A stretch of 64,000 nucleotides of DNA from JAEYKI01 sp036679405 (lineage in GTDB: Bacteria > Bacillota > Clostridia > Christensenellales > Christensenellaceae): positions 49,213-113,212 of the forward strand of contig JAVBVZ010000008.1 in the NCBI GenBank assembly GCA_036679405.1. Reading direction: 5' to 3'. The notes under the pieces were generated by a model. That model made no database searches, was not told where the DNA came from, and saw only the letters and a list, made by a program, of their open reading frames with translations. Every line of letters starts with the position of its first letter. Position 1 is the first letter of the stretch. Below, piece by piece: positions 16,490-24,971 of this stretch. The position numbers and the translations under genes are program-made.

Positions 16490-17968
16490 ATGGCATTTAA
16501 AAACTCAATTAAAGCGGCGGGAGCGAATGTAGCGTTTTCGGCGGCGTTTAAGTATCTGGAAAAAGATCCTGTAAAAAACTTTCCCAAGCTTATGAAGTGG
16601 GCGGACACGTTCACCAAAGGCAACGAATGGCACGGTGCCGTCGGCCTTTTCCAGGAATGGTTTGACAAGGAAACCTGGCAGGGCGTTTTAATTAAGCGCG
16701 TTCTTCAGGATGTGGATACCAATTACTTAAAACGTTTTATCTTAAACTTCTTTTTGAACTCCGGCGTAAAGGGCATGCCCATCGCACGGGAAAAAGGCAA
16801 GGAAATGGGCGTAAACGTTCCCTGGGCCATTTTGATGGATCCGACTTCCGCATGCAACTTAAAATGCCTTGGATGCTGGGCTGCGGAATACGGCAAACAT
16901 TACAATCTCACTTATGAAAAGATGGATGAAATTATCACCCAGGGGAAAGAATTCGGCGTTTATTTCTACATTTTCTCGGGTGGCGAACCTCTTGTCCGCA
17001 AAAAAGACCTGATTCGCCTAGCGGAAAAACATAACGACTGCGCATTCGGCGCTTTCACCAACGCGACTTTGATCGACGAAGATTTTGTGCAGGATCTGCT
17101 CCGCGTAGGAAACTTCACCTTCATGATCAGCGTGGAAGGCACGGAAGAAGAAACCGACGCGCGGCGCGGCAAAGGCACCTATGCCAAGATCATGCGCGCC
17201 ATGAAACTTTTGAAAGACGCCAGAATTCCTTTCGGATATTCCGCATGTTACCACAGCAAGAACTACGAAACCATCGCGAGCGACGAATGGAACGATAAGA
17301 TGATCGAAGCCGGCTGCCTTTTCGGATGGCTGTTCACTTACATGCCTATCGGCAAAGACGCCCTTGTGGACCTTTGCGTTACGCCCGATCAGCGCGCCTA
17401 TCTTTATAAGCGCGTTCGTGAAATGCGTGAATACAAACCGATCTTTATTATGGATTTCTGGAACGACGGCGAATATGTCGGCGGATGCATTGCCGGCGGA
17501 CGGCGGTATTTCCACATCAATTCCAACGGCGACTGCGAGCCCTGCGCCTTTATCCACTATGCAACGCACAACATCAACGAATGCACGCTGGAAGAAGCGC
17601 TTAAAAGCCCGCTGTTTAAGAAATACCAGGAAGGCCAGCCTTTCTCGGACAACCTGCTTCGTCCCTGTCCGCTGCTGGATAACCCTGAAGCGCTTCGAAA
17701 AATCGTTAAGGAATCGGGCGCCAAGCCCACGCAGGACCTTGACCTTGAAGGCGTGGATGTACTCACCGCAAAAACGGACAAAATTGCGGAAAACTGGAAA
17801 CCCAGAGCGGATGAAATTTGGTCCTGCGGCCACTACCCTTTCAATGCAACCATCAATGCCGTTCTGGACAAGAAGGTTGACACCACCTGCGGCGGTACCT
17901 GCGACTGCGGCAACCTTGGGCATCTTAAGGTAGACCGTCCCACTGAAAAACCTTCTAACTTAAAATAA
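16490..17968 (+). CDS. Radical SAM enzyme with C-terminal Cys-rich (SPASM-like) region
   Basis: 492 residues. A helical N-terminal region of about 115 residues (EKDPVKNFPKLMKWADTF) precedes the radical SAM barrel: CNLKCLGC binds the 4Fe-4S cluster, FSGGEPLV is the SAM-binding GGE motif and ISVEGTEEETD is the later strand. A Cys-bearing C-terminus follows (GGCIAGGRRYFHINSNGDCEPCAF, then SCGHYPFN and TTCGGTCDCGN), able to hold auxiliary clusters. ATG at 16490 with GGAGGT 9 bases upstream is preferred over an ATG 6 bases earlier. The substrate is not recognised; the control by a divergent TetR regulator and the large N-terminal domain are shared with clostridial enzymes discussed as lipid-modifying. 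Confidence 0.85.
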   Translation: MAFKNSIKAAGANVAFSAAFKYLEKDPVKNFPKLMKWADTFTKGNEWHGAVGLFQEWFDKETWQGVLIKRVLQDVDTNYLKRFILNFFLNSGVKGMPIAREKGKEMGVNVPWAILMDPTSACNLKCLGCWAAEYGKHYNLTYEKMDEIITQGKEFGVYFYIFSGGEPLVRKKDLIRLAEKHNDCAFGAFTNATLIDEDFVQDLLRVGNFTFMISVEGTEEETDARRGKGTYAKIMRAMKLLKDARIPFGYSACYHSKNYETIASDEWNDKMIEAGCLFGWLFTYMPIGKDALVDLCVTPDQRAYLYKRVREMREYKPIFIMDFWNDGEYVGGCIAGGRRYFHINSNGDCEPCAFIHYATHNINECTLEEALKSPLFKKYQEGQPFSDNLLRPCPLLDNPEALRKIVKESGAKPTQDLDLEGVDVLTAKTDKIAENWKPRADEIWSCGHYPFNATINAVLDKKVDTTCGGTCDCGNLGHLKVDRPTEKPSNLK

Positions 17969-17996
17969 GCAAACAGATTCTGTTTTATTGATTCAT

Positions 17997-18033
17997 AAAA
18001 ATGCCCCATACAACAGGTATGGGGCATTTTTAT
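17997..18033. terminator. Bidirectional terminator
   Basis: AAAATGCCCCATAC, 5-base loop, GTATGGGGCATTTTT: a 14-bp perfect stem between the radical SAM gene and the convergent PII-like gene. Confidence 0.9.
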
Positions 18034-18087
18034 TTCACCTTAAATCTGCTTAAAACACAAAGCAACTTTTGGGAGCGGCCGCGCGCC

Positions 18088-18759
18088 TCACCCCTGTGAC
18101 AGTCCATAGGCGCTGTCTATTTCCTGCACAAAAATAATTCCTTTGCCCGGCTGGTCTATCTGCAGGTCTGCGCGGATCGCCTCTGTAATGGCCTGGGTGA
18201 GTTCTTTTTCGGCCACAACCAGAACAACTTCTTTTTCAGGTTCAATATTCATGGAAAACAGTTTCTGCGTCTCGTGAATTCCGGAACCCCGGGCATTGAT
18301 GATCGTCCCGCCCCGTGCGCCCGCCCGCGTCGCCGCGTCGATCACATTTTCCGCTTTCCCCTTGTCCACAATTGTAAAAATTGCGCTATACATATAATCC
18401 CCTCCGCTCTTTTTTAAGGGCGCACATCTGCACCGATTGTGCGCAACGCCAAAAACGCCTGCCAAAGGCATAGCGAAAATCACGCCGTGATTGGCCCTGT
18501 GCATATGCATCTCCCGTCCTACCGCCTCCATCGCCGCCTGGCCGCAGGGTTCTTCCGCCACCATTACGACCACTTCTTTTCGAACATCGTTTAAATCAAA
18601 TGCCGCAAGAATAGGATTTTTCCCCGTTCCGGTCCCCAAAAAAATCGTTCCGCCAGAGACACCGCTTTTTTTGGCGATCTTCAAAACCCTGCTTCCGGCT
18701 CCAAAATTCACAATGGCGCAAATCAGCATGAATTTTTTGACTGGCAACTCTCTATCCAT
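18088..18759 (-). CDS. Tandem PII-like regulatory protein partnered with DUF1538
   Basis: 223 residues in two PII-like halves: residues about 10-105 (FMLICAIVNFGAGSRVLKIAKKSGVSGGTIFLGTG...) and about 120-220 (YSAIFTIVDKGKAENVIDAATRAGARGGTIINARG...). Both keep the AxxxGAxGGTI pattern of PII proteins, which sense nucleotides or metabolites and act on transporters. Start is the Met whose ATGGATAG overlaps the DUF1538 stop by 8 bases, so translation is coupled; a longer frame would overlap that gene by 71 bases. It is presumably the regulator of the DUF1538 transporter. Two fused domains instead of the usual trimer of single ones is notable. Confidence 0.85.
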   Translation of the reverse strand: MDRELPVKKFMLICAIVNFGAGSRVLKIAKKSGVSGGTIFLGTGTGKNPILAAFDLNDVRKEVVVMVAEEPCGQAAMEAVGREMHMHRANHGVIFAMPLAGVFGVAHNRCRCAPLKKSGGDYMYSAIFTIVDKGKAENVIDAATRAGARGGTIINARGSGIHETQKLFSMNIEPEKEVVLVVAEKELTQAITEAIRADLQIDQPGKGIIFVQEIDSAYGLSQG

Positions 18760-20236
18760 TTGACTTAACCGTTTCCTTTCCGGCTTTCCGCTTATACACG
18801 GCGCCCAATATCTGAAGTGCAATGATCGGCGTCAGCGCAACCGTTGCAATCATGCCAAATCCATCCACCAGAACATCCGCCCCTTCCGTTGCCTGCGCGG
18901 CTCCTTGCGCAAACGCCAGTATAAAGGTGGCCGTCATAGGGCCGGATGCAACGCCGCCCGAATCAAACGCCATGCCCACAAAAAGTTTGGGCACAAAATA
19001 CGACATCACGATACAGGCCGCATATCCCGGAAGCAGGTAATGCCAAAGCTGTATACCGGGAACCAGTATCCTTAATATGGAAAGCAGTACCGCAAGGCCT
19101 ACGCCCGCGGCCAGGGCCGGCAAAACAATCTGCCTCCTCACGTAACCGCTGGTCACATCCTCAATTTGGCGGGTCAGAATGTAGACGGCCGGTTCGGCCA
19201 AAATAGTCGCAACGCCCAGCGCAAACCCTACGATTATCAAAAAAACCTTATTGTCCATCCGGGCCAGTTCAAAACCCACGGTTTCTCCTACGTCCATAAA
19301 TCCGGCATTAATGCCGACCAAAAACAAAACCAACCCCCCAAAAGTGTACGCCAGCCCTACCAAAACCCGCCTGAAAGTTTTGGCGGGCAGCTTCAGCGAC
19401 ACCGCCTGAAACGCCAGAAAGATCAAAAACAGGGGCAAAAGCGCAAAAAAAACTTCCGCCGCGATCGTACTGATCTCTCCAAAATGAAAGCCCGTCTCTC
19501 CGGCTGCGCTTTGGGCGCTTTGGACGAGTTCCGCCGTTTTGGGACCCGCAAAGATGCTCATGACCATCATTGCGATCACCGCACCGGCCGAAGCGACGGC
19601 AACCAAACCAAAGCTGTCCTTTTCCGACGATTTGCTGTCTTTTTTCATAGCCGACACACCCAATGCCAGCGCAAGAATAAAGGGAACCGTCATTGCGCCT
19701 GTCGTTGCGCCCGAAGCGTCAAAGGAAATGGCCATAAATTCCGGCGTTGTAAAAAAGGATAAAACAAATATGATTCCGTAAAGCACCGTCAAAATAATAA
19801 AAAGCGGCACATTATATACGATCCTTATCAGGCCGAACGCAAGCAATACCGCAATACCGACCGACACGGCAAGCACAATGGAAAACTGAGAAAGCATGCC
19901 GGATGTTGCGGACTCAACCTGTCCGGCCAGTATATGAAGGTCTGGTTCGGCAAGCGTGATAAAAAATCCGAGGACCACACCCGCTAACGCGACGATCCAT
20001 ACCTTGTTTGTGCGTGTAATTGCGGCGCCCACATACCGTCCGATCGCGCTCACACCGACATCCACCCCCAGCAAAAACACGGAGAGGCCGGCCAGTATCA
20101 TCAGGACCCCGAAAAAAAATCCCCATAAAACGGACGGCATAAGCGGCGTCAGGGTAAAATGAAGCAGTAAAACGATTGCCGTAATGGGCATTACCGCATA
20201 TAATACCTCTTTTAATTTTACAAACAACATACTCAA
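18752..20236 (-). CDS. DUF1538 membrane transporter (two tandem repeats)
   Basis: 494 residues, about twelve membrane helices in two homologous halves. Each half has the family blocks ..AEPDLHILAGQVE..TSG / ..AEPAVYILTRQIEDVTSGYVRR and ..ISFDASGATTGAMTVPFILALALGV / ..MAFDSGGVASGPMTATFILAFAQG. DUF1538 proteins (UmpA/UmpB in Halomonas, from memory) have been reported as cation/proton antiporters; here both halves are on one chain. The gene ends in TAG and is coupled to a PII-like regulator, which suggests metabolite-controlled ion or ammonium-related transport. Substrate not shown by the sequence. Confidence 0.85.
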   Translation of the reverse strand: MSMLFVKLKEVLYAVMPITAIVLLLHFTLTPLMPSVLWGFFFGVLMILAGLSVFLLGVDVGVSAIGRYVGAAITRTNKVWIVALAGVVLGFFITLAEPDLHILAGQVESATSGMLSQFSIVLAVSVGIAVLLAFGLIRIVYNVPLFIILTVLYGIIFVLSFFTTPEFMAISFDASGATTGAMTVPFILALALGVSAMKKDSKSSEKDSFGLVAVASAGAVIAMMVMSIFAGPKTAELVQSAQSAAGETGFHFGEISTIAAEVFFALLPLFLIFLAFQAVSLKLPAKTFRRVLVGLAYTFGGLVLFLVGINAGFMDVGETVGFELARMDNKVFLIIVGFALGVATILAEPAVYILTRQIEDVTSGYVRRQIVLPALAAGVGLAVLLSILRILVPGIQLWHYLLPGYAACIVMSYFVPKLFVGMAFDSGGVASGPMTATFILAFAQGAAQATEGADVLVDGFGMIATVALTPIIALQILGAVYKRKAGKETVKSNG

Positions 20237-20417
20237 TATTCAACGCCCTTATTTTTTACGCCTTGCGCACCGGATTACCTCTACTCAACTATTATACGGT
20301 ATGTCCCGGGGTTTATAAAGAGGGGATTTGACCAGCTGGCATACAACGTGCCCTACCCCTACCGAACCCGGCAATACGCATTACAGCGGACGGCCTGTAT
20401 CGGCTCTAAAGAAGAAC

Positions 20418-20452
20418 AAAAAGATTCTCCCGCAACATGCACGGGAGAACCT
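20418..20452 (-). terminator. Intrinsic terminator
   Basis: On the minus strand GGTTCTCCCG, loop, CGGGAGAATC and TTTTTG, 23 bp past the stop of the DUF3089 gene. Confidence 0.8.
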
Positions 20453-20474
20453 TTGTTTTTTATGGATGCCCGCC

Positions 20475-21467
20475 TTACCGTCCGTTCAGATATTTTTCCG
20501 TCCGCAACGCGGCGTTCTCTCTTAAATTATAGAAATAGAACGGATAATCAAAACTGTGAAAGACGCCTTTTCCAAACACACTGTTCCCAGGGGCCAGCGT
20601 ATCGACATCCGCCGTGCTGCAAATCAGCGCAAATTTTTCCTTGTCAATGCACGCATCGGCATAATCCATTACCCGCATATAGGTTCCGTCTTCATTCAGG
20701 ACAACCGATCCGTCCTGATTCAGTTCGATAGAGCCGGCGTTTTCTGCAGCGCCGGCCGGCGTTTCGTCCGTTTTCCAGTTAACAGGGTTTATCACCAACG
20801 CGCCGTCCAGTATTACAGGATTCGCTCCTTCAACGGTCGGCGCCTCGGTATTATAAGAAATAATAACACCGGTATCATCCGCTCCCTGCGCAAATTTCAA
20901 ATGCGGATTCTCCTCAAGAAAATCATCCGTTACGGAATATCCAATAATATAAGCTGCAACCATACGCTCATATATCTCAGGATGCTCCTGCATATATTCG
21001 GAAAGAAGATACATCATCATATTGGAGCCTTGGGAATGTCCTGCCAGGATAAAGGGCCTCCCGTTATTGTAATGCTCGATATAATAATCAAACGCCGCAA
21101 AAACATCTTCCTTTGGCGTTCCCTGCAAGAGTTTATCCTTATCTTCTTCCGAAAGAGAAAGGCAATATGCCGCATCCGCTTGCCGGTACAGCGGCGCGTA
21201 AATATTCCCGACCGTTTCGAACGCCACCGCCTGCCGGTCGTATGCCAGGGCTGCACCTTTTGCCATTTGCGCATTGTCTATAGCGCAGATATTCGCGTCG
21301 CTGTCGTCTGATTTTTGATACTGGGAACCGTACAAATAAAAAACATCAACCGCTTCATCGTTATTGGCCGGAAGAGAAAGCCAATTGGACGTATCGGCGT
21401 AATCTACGCTTTCCGTCTGACTGCTGCAGGAGATCATTCCCAAGCTTAAAAGAACAGCTATTACCAA
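20475..21467 (-). CDS. DUF3089 lipase-like lipoprotein, start shifted by poly-A tract
   Basis: An alpha/beta hydrolase of the DUF3089 type: ALAYDRQAVAFETVGNIYAPLYRQAD, nucleophile motif AGHSQGS and VAAYIIGY, followed by a domain with Asp and His candidates. The signal peptide (VIAVLLSLGMISC) leads to a lipobox Cys, so it is an outer-face lipoprotein. The frame given opens at a TTG with no ribosome site. A GTG at 21486 with GGAG 9 bases upstream would give KKKFALVIAVLL if the following A-tract held nine bases, but ten are present, putting it out of frame. Either a slip-prone start or a sequence error. Terminator follows. Likely an esterase; substrate unknown. Confidence 0.78.
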   Translation of the reverse strand: MVIAVLLSLGMISCSSQTESVDYADTSNWLSLPANNDEAVDVFYLYGSQYQKSDDSDANICAIDNAQMAKGAALAYDRQAVAFETVGNIYAPLYRQADAAYCLSLSEEDKDKLLQGTPKEDVFAAFDYYIEHYNNGRPFILAGHSQGSNMMMYLLSEYMQEHPEIYERMVAAYIIGYSVTDDFLEENPHLKFAQGADDTGVIISYNTEAPTVEGANPVILDGALVINPVNWKTDETPAGAAENAGSIELNQDGSVVLNEDGTYMRVMDYADACIDKEKFALICSTADVDTLAPGNSVFGKGVFHSFDYPFYFYNLRENAALRTEKYLNGR

Positions 21468-21572
21468 TGCGAATTTTTTTTTTCACGATCCATCGCTCCT
21501 TTTTTAACCGGTATATATTTTACATAAAGATAAAAAGATATTTTGTATGATCATCATAGCATATTTCATGTT

Positions 21573-21617
21573 AAAAAAAGCGGAACCTTACCACATGGTA
21601 AGGTTCCGCTTTTTTTT
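21573..21617. terminator. Strong bidirectional terminator
   Basis: AAAAAAAGCGGAACCTTACC, loop ACAT, GGTAAGGTTCCGC and a run of eight T. It separates the DUF3089 gene from the kinase gene. Confidence 0.92.
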
Positions 21618-21624
21618 AAAACAT

Positions 21625-23397
21625 TTATCTCACAGGCAAGCAAATCACGAATGTCGTGCCTTCCCCTTCTTTACTGAACACCTCTATTTCCCCGCCCATA
21701 CCGCGGACAACACCGGCCGCAACGCTGAGCCCCAGGCCCAAACCTTCTGTTGTACGGTTTTTGTCTCCGCGGTAAAACGGTTCAAATATCCTGCCGCTCT
21801 TCTCCGCATTCATCCCCTCTCCGTTATCCTCTATTCTGATTCGTAGTTTTTCCTTCTCCCGCAAACAGGAGATCGTTACTTTTCCGTTTTCCCGGTTATA
21901 TTTTAAAGCATTGTCCAAAAAATTATAAAACATCCTTTCCATCTGCAAGGAATCCGCATGCAAAAAAACTTCTCCCGCTTGCCATACGGCAGAAAAAGAA
22001 ATGTTTTTTTCTTTGGCCAGCAAGGCATACTGCGCGGTCACTTTATCAAAGCATGCCCGCAGATCCACCCTCGCTCTCTTTTCAAAACCCGATTCCAGGT
22101 TTAAAAATCCGTTGATATTGTCCGTCATTTTTTCCAGTACGCCGACCGCTTCCCCGCTTAGGCGTGCGCACGCTTTTCGTTCGTCTTCATTCATTTCATA
22201 CTTACTGAGCATTTGATTGTTTATTTTTAACACGGATAGCGGCAGTTTGAAATCATGGCTGATGCCACGCAGCAGCATAGCCCGCTCATAATCGGTCTTT
22301 TTTTTCTCCATTTCCTTCATTCTTCGAAAAAGCGCCAGCATAAACACGCCAAAAAAGACACACAGGTAGAGAACAGCCCCCAGATATGCGCTGTGCACAT
22401 AAAAATTGACCGGCCCGTTTGCAAATATTCCCAGGATAACCAACTGGCCATAAACTACAAGAGAAGCATATACCGGATTATTGACCAGTATGATCTTCGC
22501 ATATGATTTCCGATACGCAACGCCGGCAACAGCCAGCCCGAAAGAAAGAAGATAAACCGCTGTCTGCAAAACCAGATAAAGTTGCGGAGACCGGGTAAGA
22601 ACAACCGCTGCCGACAGTGCGGCAAATCCGGCAATCAGTACCGCCATTTTTTTTAAAGGAACCTTGATTTCCAAAAGTTTCAATATGATCCAAATGGGAA
22701 GCACTGCGTTCGCGCAAGCCGTCAGGGTATTTAAAAATGAGAAATCTTGAATCGGCAATTCTAAAAGCGCCGCCAGAAAAGCCGGTTCGCCCATAACCAG
22801 CGCTCTAAGAACAGAGACCCCGCCAATCAGGGCAAATATCCAAAAAAAGCGCAGGTTCCGGTTCCATAGTCCCCACGCAACGCTTCCGGCAGTGATAAAG
22901 ACCAGCAAAAAAAACAGCAGCGCGTCGACCGTTGTCCGCACCGCAAGCCCGCGCTCCATGGCGGCGGTTGGCGCCAGGTACATCAGCGTGCCCGCCGCCC
23001 CTGTACCCGTAACGGTGATTTTGTTTTCCTCTTCCGGCTCCAAATCAAACACTTTATATATATACGCATTATTGAAGCCGGCGGCAAAAGGGTCCGCATT
23101 CTGGCTCTCCAGCCTCCCGTTTATATATATCTCATACGGAAAAGCCAGATTGTTAATCATCAGCGCTACGCTCGTCCCCTCTGTTTCAACCGTAAAAGAT
23201 TTCATGTCGTCGCCGGAACGGACGCCTTTGAGGGCGTATATCTCCTCTTGCATCTCTCGGGCCGCAAACCCGTTATCTTCCGCCACCAGGGATTCTCCCA
23301 AAAGGTTCACTGCGCTGAGCAGCAGAATCACCAGGCAAAAAACCGCCAGTGTAATTCCAACGGATGCAAGCGTGCGTCTTTCCACAAGCTTATTCAT
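21625..23397 (-). CDS. Sensor histidine kinase with 7TM-type (DISM-like) sensor
   Basis: 590 residues. One N-terminal helix, an extracytoplasmic beta domain (about 30-165), seven to eight membrane helices (about 170-360) in the style of 7TMR-DISM receptors, then HisKA with His in RGISHDFKLPLSVLK (around residue 380) and an HATPase domain (NFLDNALKYN, DNGEGM, GLGLGLSVA). Start is the Met whose ATGAATAA overlaps the response regulator stop by 8 bases. The extracytoplasmic domain with its jelly-roll look (FPYEIYINGRLESQNADPF) suggests a carbohydrate or small-molecule ligand, but nothing nearby names it. Confidence 0.88.
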   Translation of the reverse strand: MNKLVERRTLASVGITLAVFCLVILLLSAVNLLGESLVAEDNGFAAREMQEEIYALKGVRSGDDMKSFTVETEGTSVALMINNLAFPYEIYINGRLESQNADPFAAGFNNAYIYKVFDLEPEEENKITVTGTGAAGTLMYLAPTAAMERGLAVRTTVDALLFFLLVFITAGSVAWGLWNRNLRFFWIFALIGGVSVLRALVMGEPAFLAALLELPIQDFSFLNTLTACANAVLPIWIILKLLEIKVPLKKMAVLIAGFAALSAAVVLTRSPQLYLVLQTAVYLLSFGLAVAGVAYRKSYAKIILVNNPVYASLVVYGQLVILGIFANGPVNFYVHSAYLGAVLYLCVFFGVFMLALFRRMKEMEKKKTDYERAMLLRGISHDFKLPLSVLKINNQMLSKYEMNEDERKACARLSGEAVGVLEKMTDNINGFLNLESGFEKRARVDLRACFDKVTAQYALLAKEKNISFSAVWQAGEVFLHADSLQMERMFYNFLDNALKYNRENGKVTISCLREKEKLRIRIEDNGEGMNAEKSGRIFEPFYRGDKNRTTEGLGLGLSVAAGVVRGMGGEIEVFSKEGEGTTFVICLPVR

Positions 23398-24082
23398 ACT
23401 TTTCGCCCTGCTGCCGGCCAAGAAGTAACTGGTATCCTTTGTTATAAATTGTCTCTATTGTGACCTCACGGCTTCCAACATCCATAAGGTTTTTCCGCAA
23501 CCGCGCAACCAGCGTGTGCACGCGCGTGCTTTCATCAATTTTTGCAAATCCCGATATTCGTTCCTTGTCCAGATATTCCTTTCGCCCAAAGGCCTCGTAT
23601 AAGTTTTTAAGCAAATTGATCTGGCTTTTCTGTATATAAAACGACCGGCCTCCGCAGGCCAGCAAATTTGTTTCGGTATTAAACCGGATATCGCCTATTT
23701 CAAATTCGTTTCCCTGTAAAAGAATCCTGCGCCGCATGGCGTTGAGTTTATAAATGAGCTCGAACAAATCAAACGGCTTGGTAATATAATCGTCTGCTCC
23801 GTTTTCATAAGCCATCCGTTTGCTTGCTTCATCATCCAAAGCCGTCAGCATTATAATCAGAGCGTTCCCGTTGTTTTTAAAAAAGCGCACCAGCTCAAGC
23901 CCGCTGCCGCCGGGCAGCATGATATCCAGCAAAATGATATCCAAACGATGCCCGGTGTACTTCTCCCGCGCCGTTTCCGCTGTCCCCGCCCCTTCGGCGC
24001 CGTACCTTTCCTTTCTCAGTACATTTAAAACGCTTTGCCTTAAAGCCGCATTGTCTTCAACCACAAGCACTTTGATCTTCAT
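23390..24082 (-). CDS. OmpR-family response regulator
   Basis: 230 residues. Receiver domain with VLVVEDN, phosphoacceptor Asp in IILLDIMLPGGSG, LTALDD and Lys in DDYITKPFDLFEL. The winged helix is divergent from the neighbour at 5.5 kb (FNTETNLLACGGRSFYIQKSQINLLKNLYEAFGRKEYLDKERI...RVHTLVARLRKNL). Start at MKIKVLVVED with GCAGGAG 9 bases upstream; six extra codons before it are unlikely. Its stop overlaps the kinase start. Targets unknown; the HdeD-like gene upstream on the same strand is one candidate. Confidence 0.93.
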   Translation of the reverse strand: MKIKVLVVEDNAALRQSVLNVLRKERYGAEGAGTAETAREKYTGHRLDIILLDIMLPGGSGLELVRFFKNNGNALIIMLTALDDEASKRMAYENGADDYITKPFDLFELIYKLNAMRRRILLQGNEFEIGDIRFNTETNLLACGGRSFYIQKSQINLLKNLYEAFGRKEYLDKERISGFAKIDESTRVHTLVARLRKNLMDVGSREVTIETIYNKGYQLLLGRQQGEKYE

Positions 24083-24204
24083 GCGTACCATCTCCTGCAA
24101 AGGATTTCTTTAAGCTTTTTTTATTATACCATTTTTACGCCCCAAAACTTCTTTTGTTTTTGCTTTCACTATCCTCTTTAAGCGTATTTCTCACAAATTG
24201 CATC

Positions 24205-24239
24205 AAAAAAAAGGCCGCTCCAAAGGGCGGCCTTTTTTT
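24205..24239. terminator. Bidirectional terminator
   Basis: Eight A, GGCCGC, loop, GCGGCC, seven T, just past the HdeD-like gene stop. Confidence 0.88.
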
Positions 24240-24251
24240 GATGCGTTCTTT

Positions 24252-24848
24252 TTAAGCTTTTTTTGCCGGTTTAATTGCCAACATTTCAGCCAGGAAGGCA
24301 ATGCCGCCCACCAGCAGATAGATGCCGAACACAACCTGCAGCGCCCATATGGCCGCAAGAGGAGAGATCAGCAAGAATGCAGCCAAAATAAGGTTGATGA
24401 TGCCGCTCGCGACCAGCCATCCGGTCGACATGCCTGCCTTTTTATACGCCCCGACAGAAGTCAGCTGATTAATACCAGCCATCATTGCCAGGAATCCAAG
24501 CAGGAACGAGAACATGAATGCACGGTCAATAACGCCCATAGAAAGCGCCATAATGCCTACTATAACTAATAAAATTCCGCTTGCAAGCGTCCATCCCTGC
24601 TTTGCGCCGCTGGGTTCCCGGATAAATCTGATAATTTGGAAAGCACCAAAAATCAGAATGCCGATTGCAGCAATAAACTGCAGGCCAGCCGCTGAGATCA
24701 AAGGCCATATAAAGAATAGTATACCCAGTACGATCATGCAGATCGCCACTACAATTGCCGCCGTCCGGTTGCCTTTTGTAATCTTCATAGCCATGTCTTC
24801 CATAACGTCAAGTGTCCCTTTTGGCTCGTTCTTTTTTTCTTCGCCCAT
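24252..24848 (-). CDS. HdeD-like (DUF308) membrane protein
   Basis: 198 residues with six membrane helices in three hairpins, each with the DUF308 rhythm (IVLGILFFIWPLISAAGLQFIAAIGILIFGAFQIIRF; ILLVIVGIMALSM; IINLILAAFLLISPLAAIWALQVVFGIYLLVGGI). The family includes E. coli HdeD, linked to acid resistance, but most members have no known role. Start at MGEEKKNEP with GGAGG 8 bases upstream. Single-gene unit ending in a terminator. Confidence 0.85.
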   Translation of the reverse strand: MGEEKKNEPKGTLDVMEDMAMKITKGNRTAAIVVAICMIVLGILFFIWPLISAAGLQFIAAIGILIFGAFQIIRFIREPSGAKQGWTLASGILLVIVGIMALSMGVIDRAFMFSFLLGFLAMMAGINQLTSVGAYKKAGMSTGWLVASGIINLILAAFLLISPLAAIWALQVVFGIYLLVGGIAFLAEMLAIKPAKKA

Positions 24849-24971
24849 ATCGAAATCCTCCATTCTTTTTTTGTTTATCTGTCTATTATTTTACTGAATA
24901 TTCCGGTATATGTCAAAAAAGTTTTTCATATTTAAAAAACATTTTGCATATGCCGATACGATTGCACCAGA

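Noticed and set aside
17018..17923. 301-codon minus-strand frame opposite the radical SAM gene
   Set aside because: It is a shadow of the GC-rich third positions of the real gene and shows no family motif.
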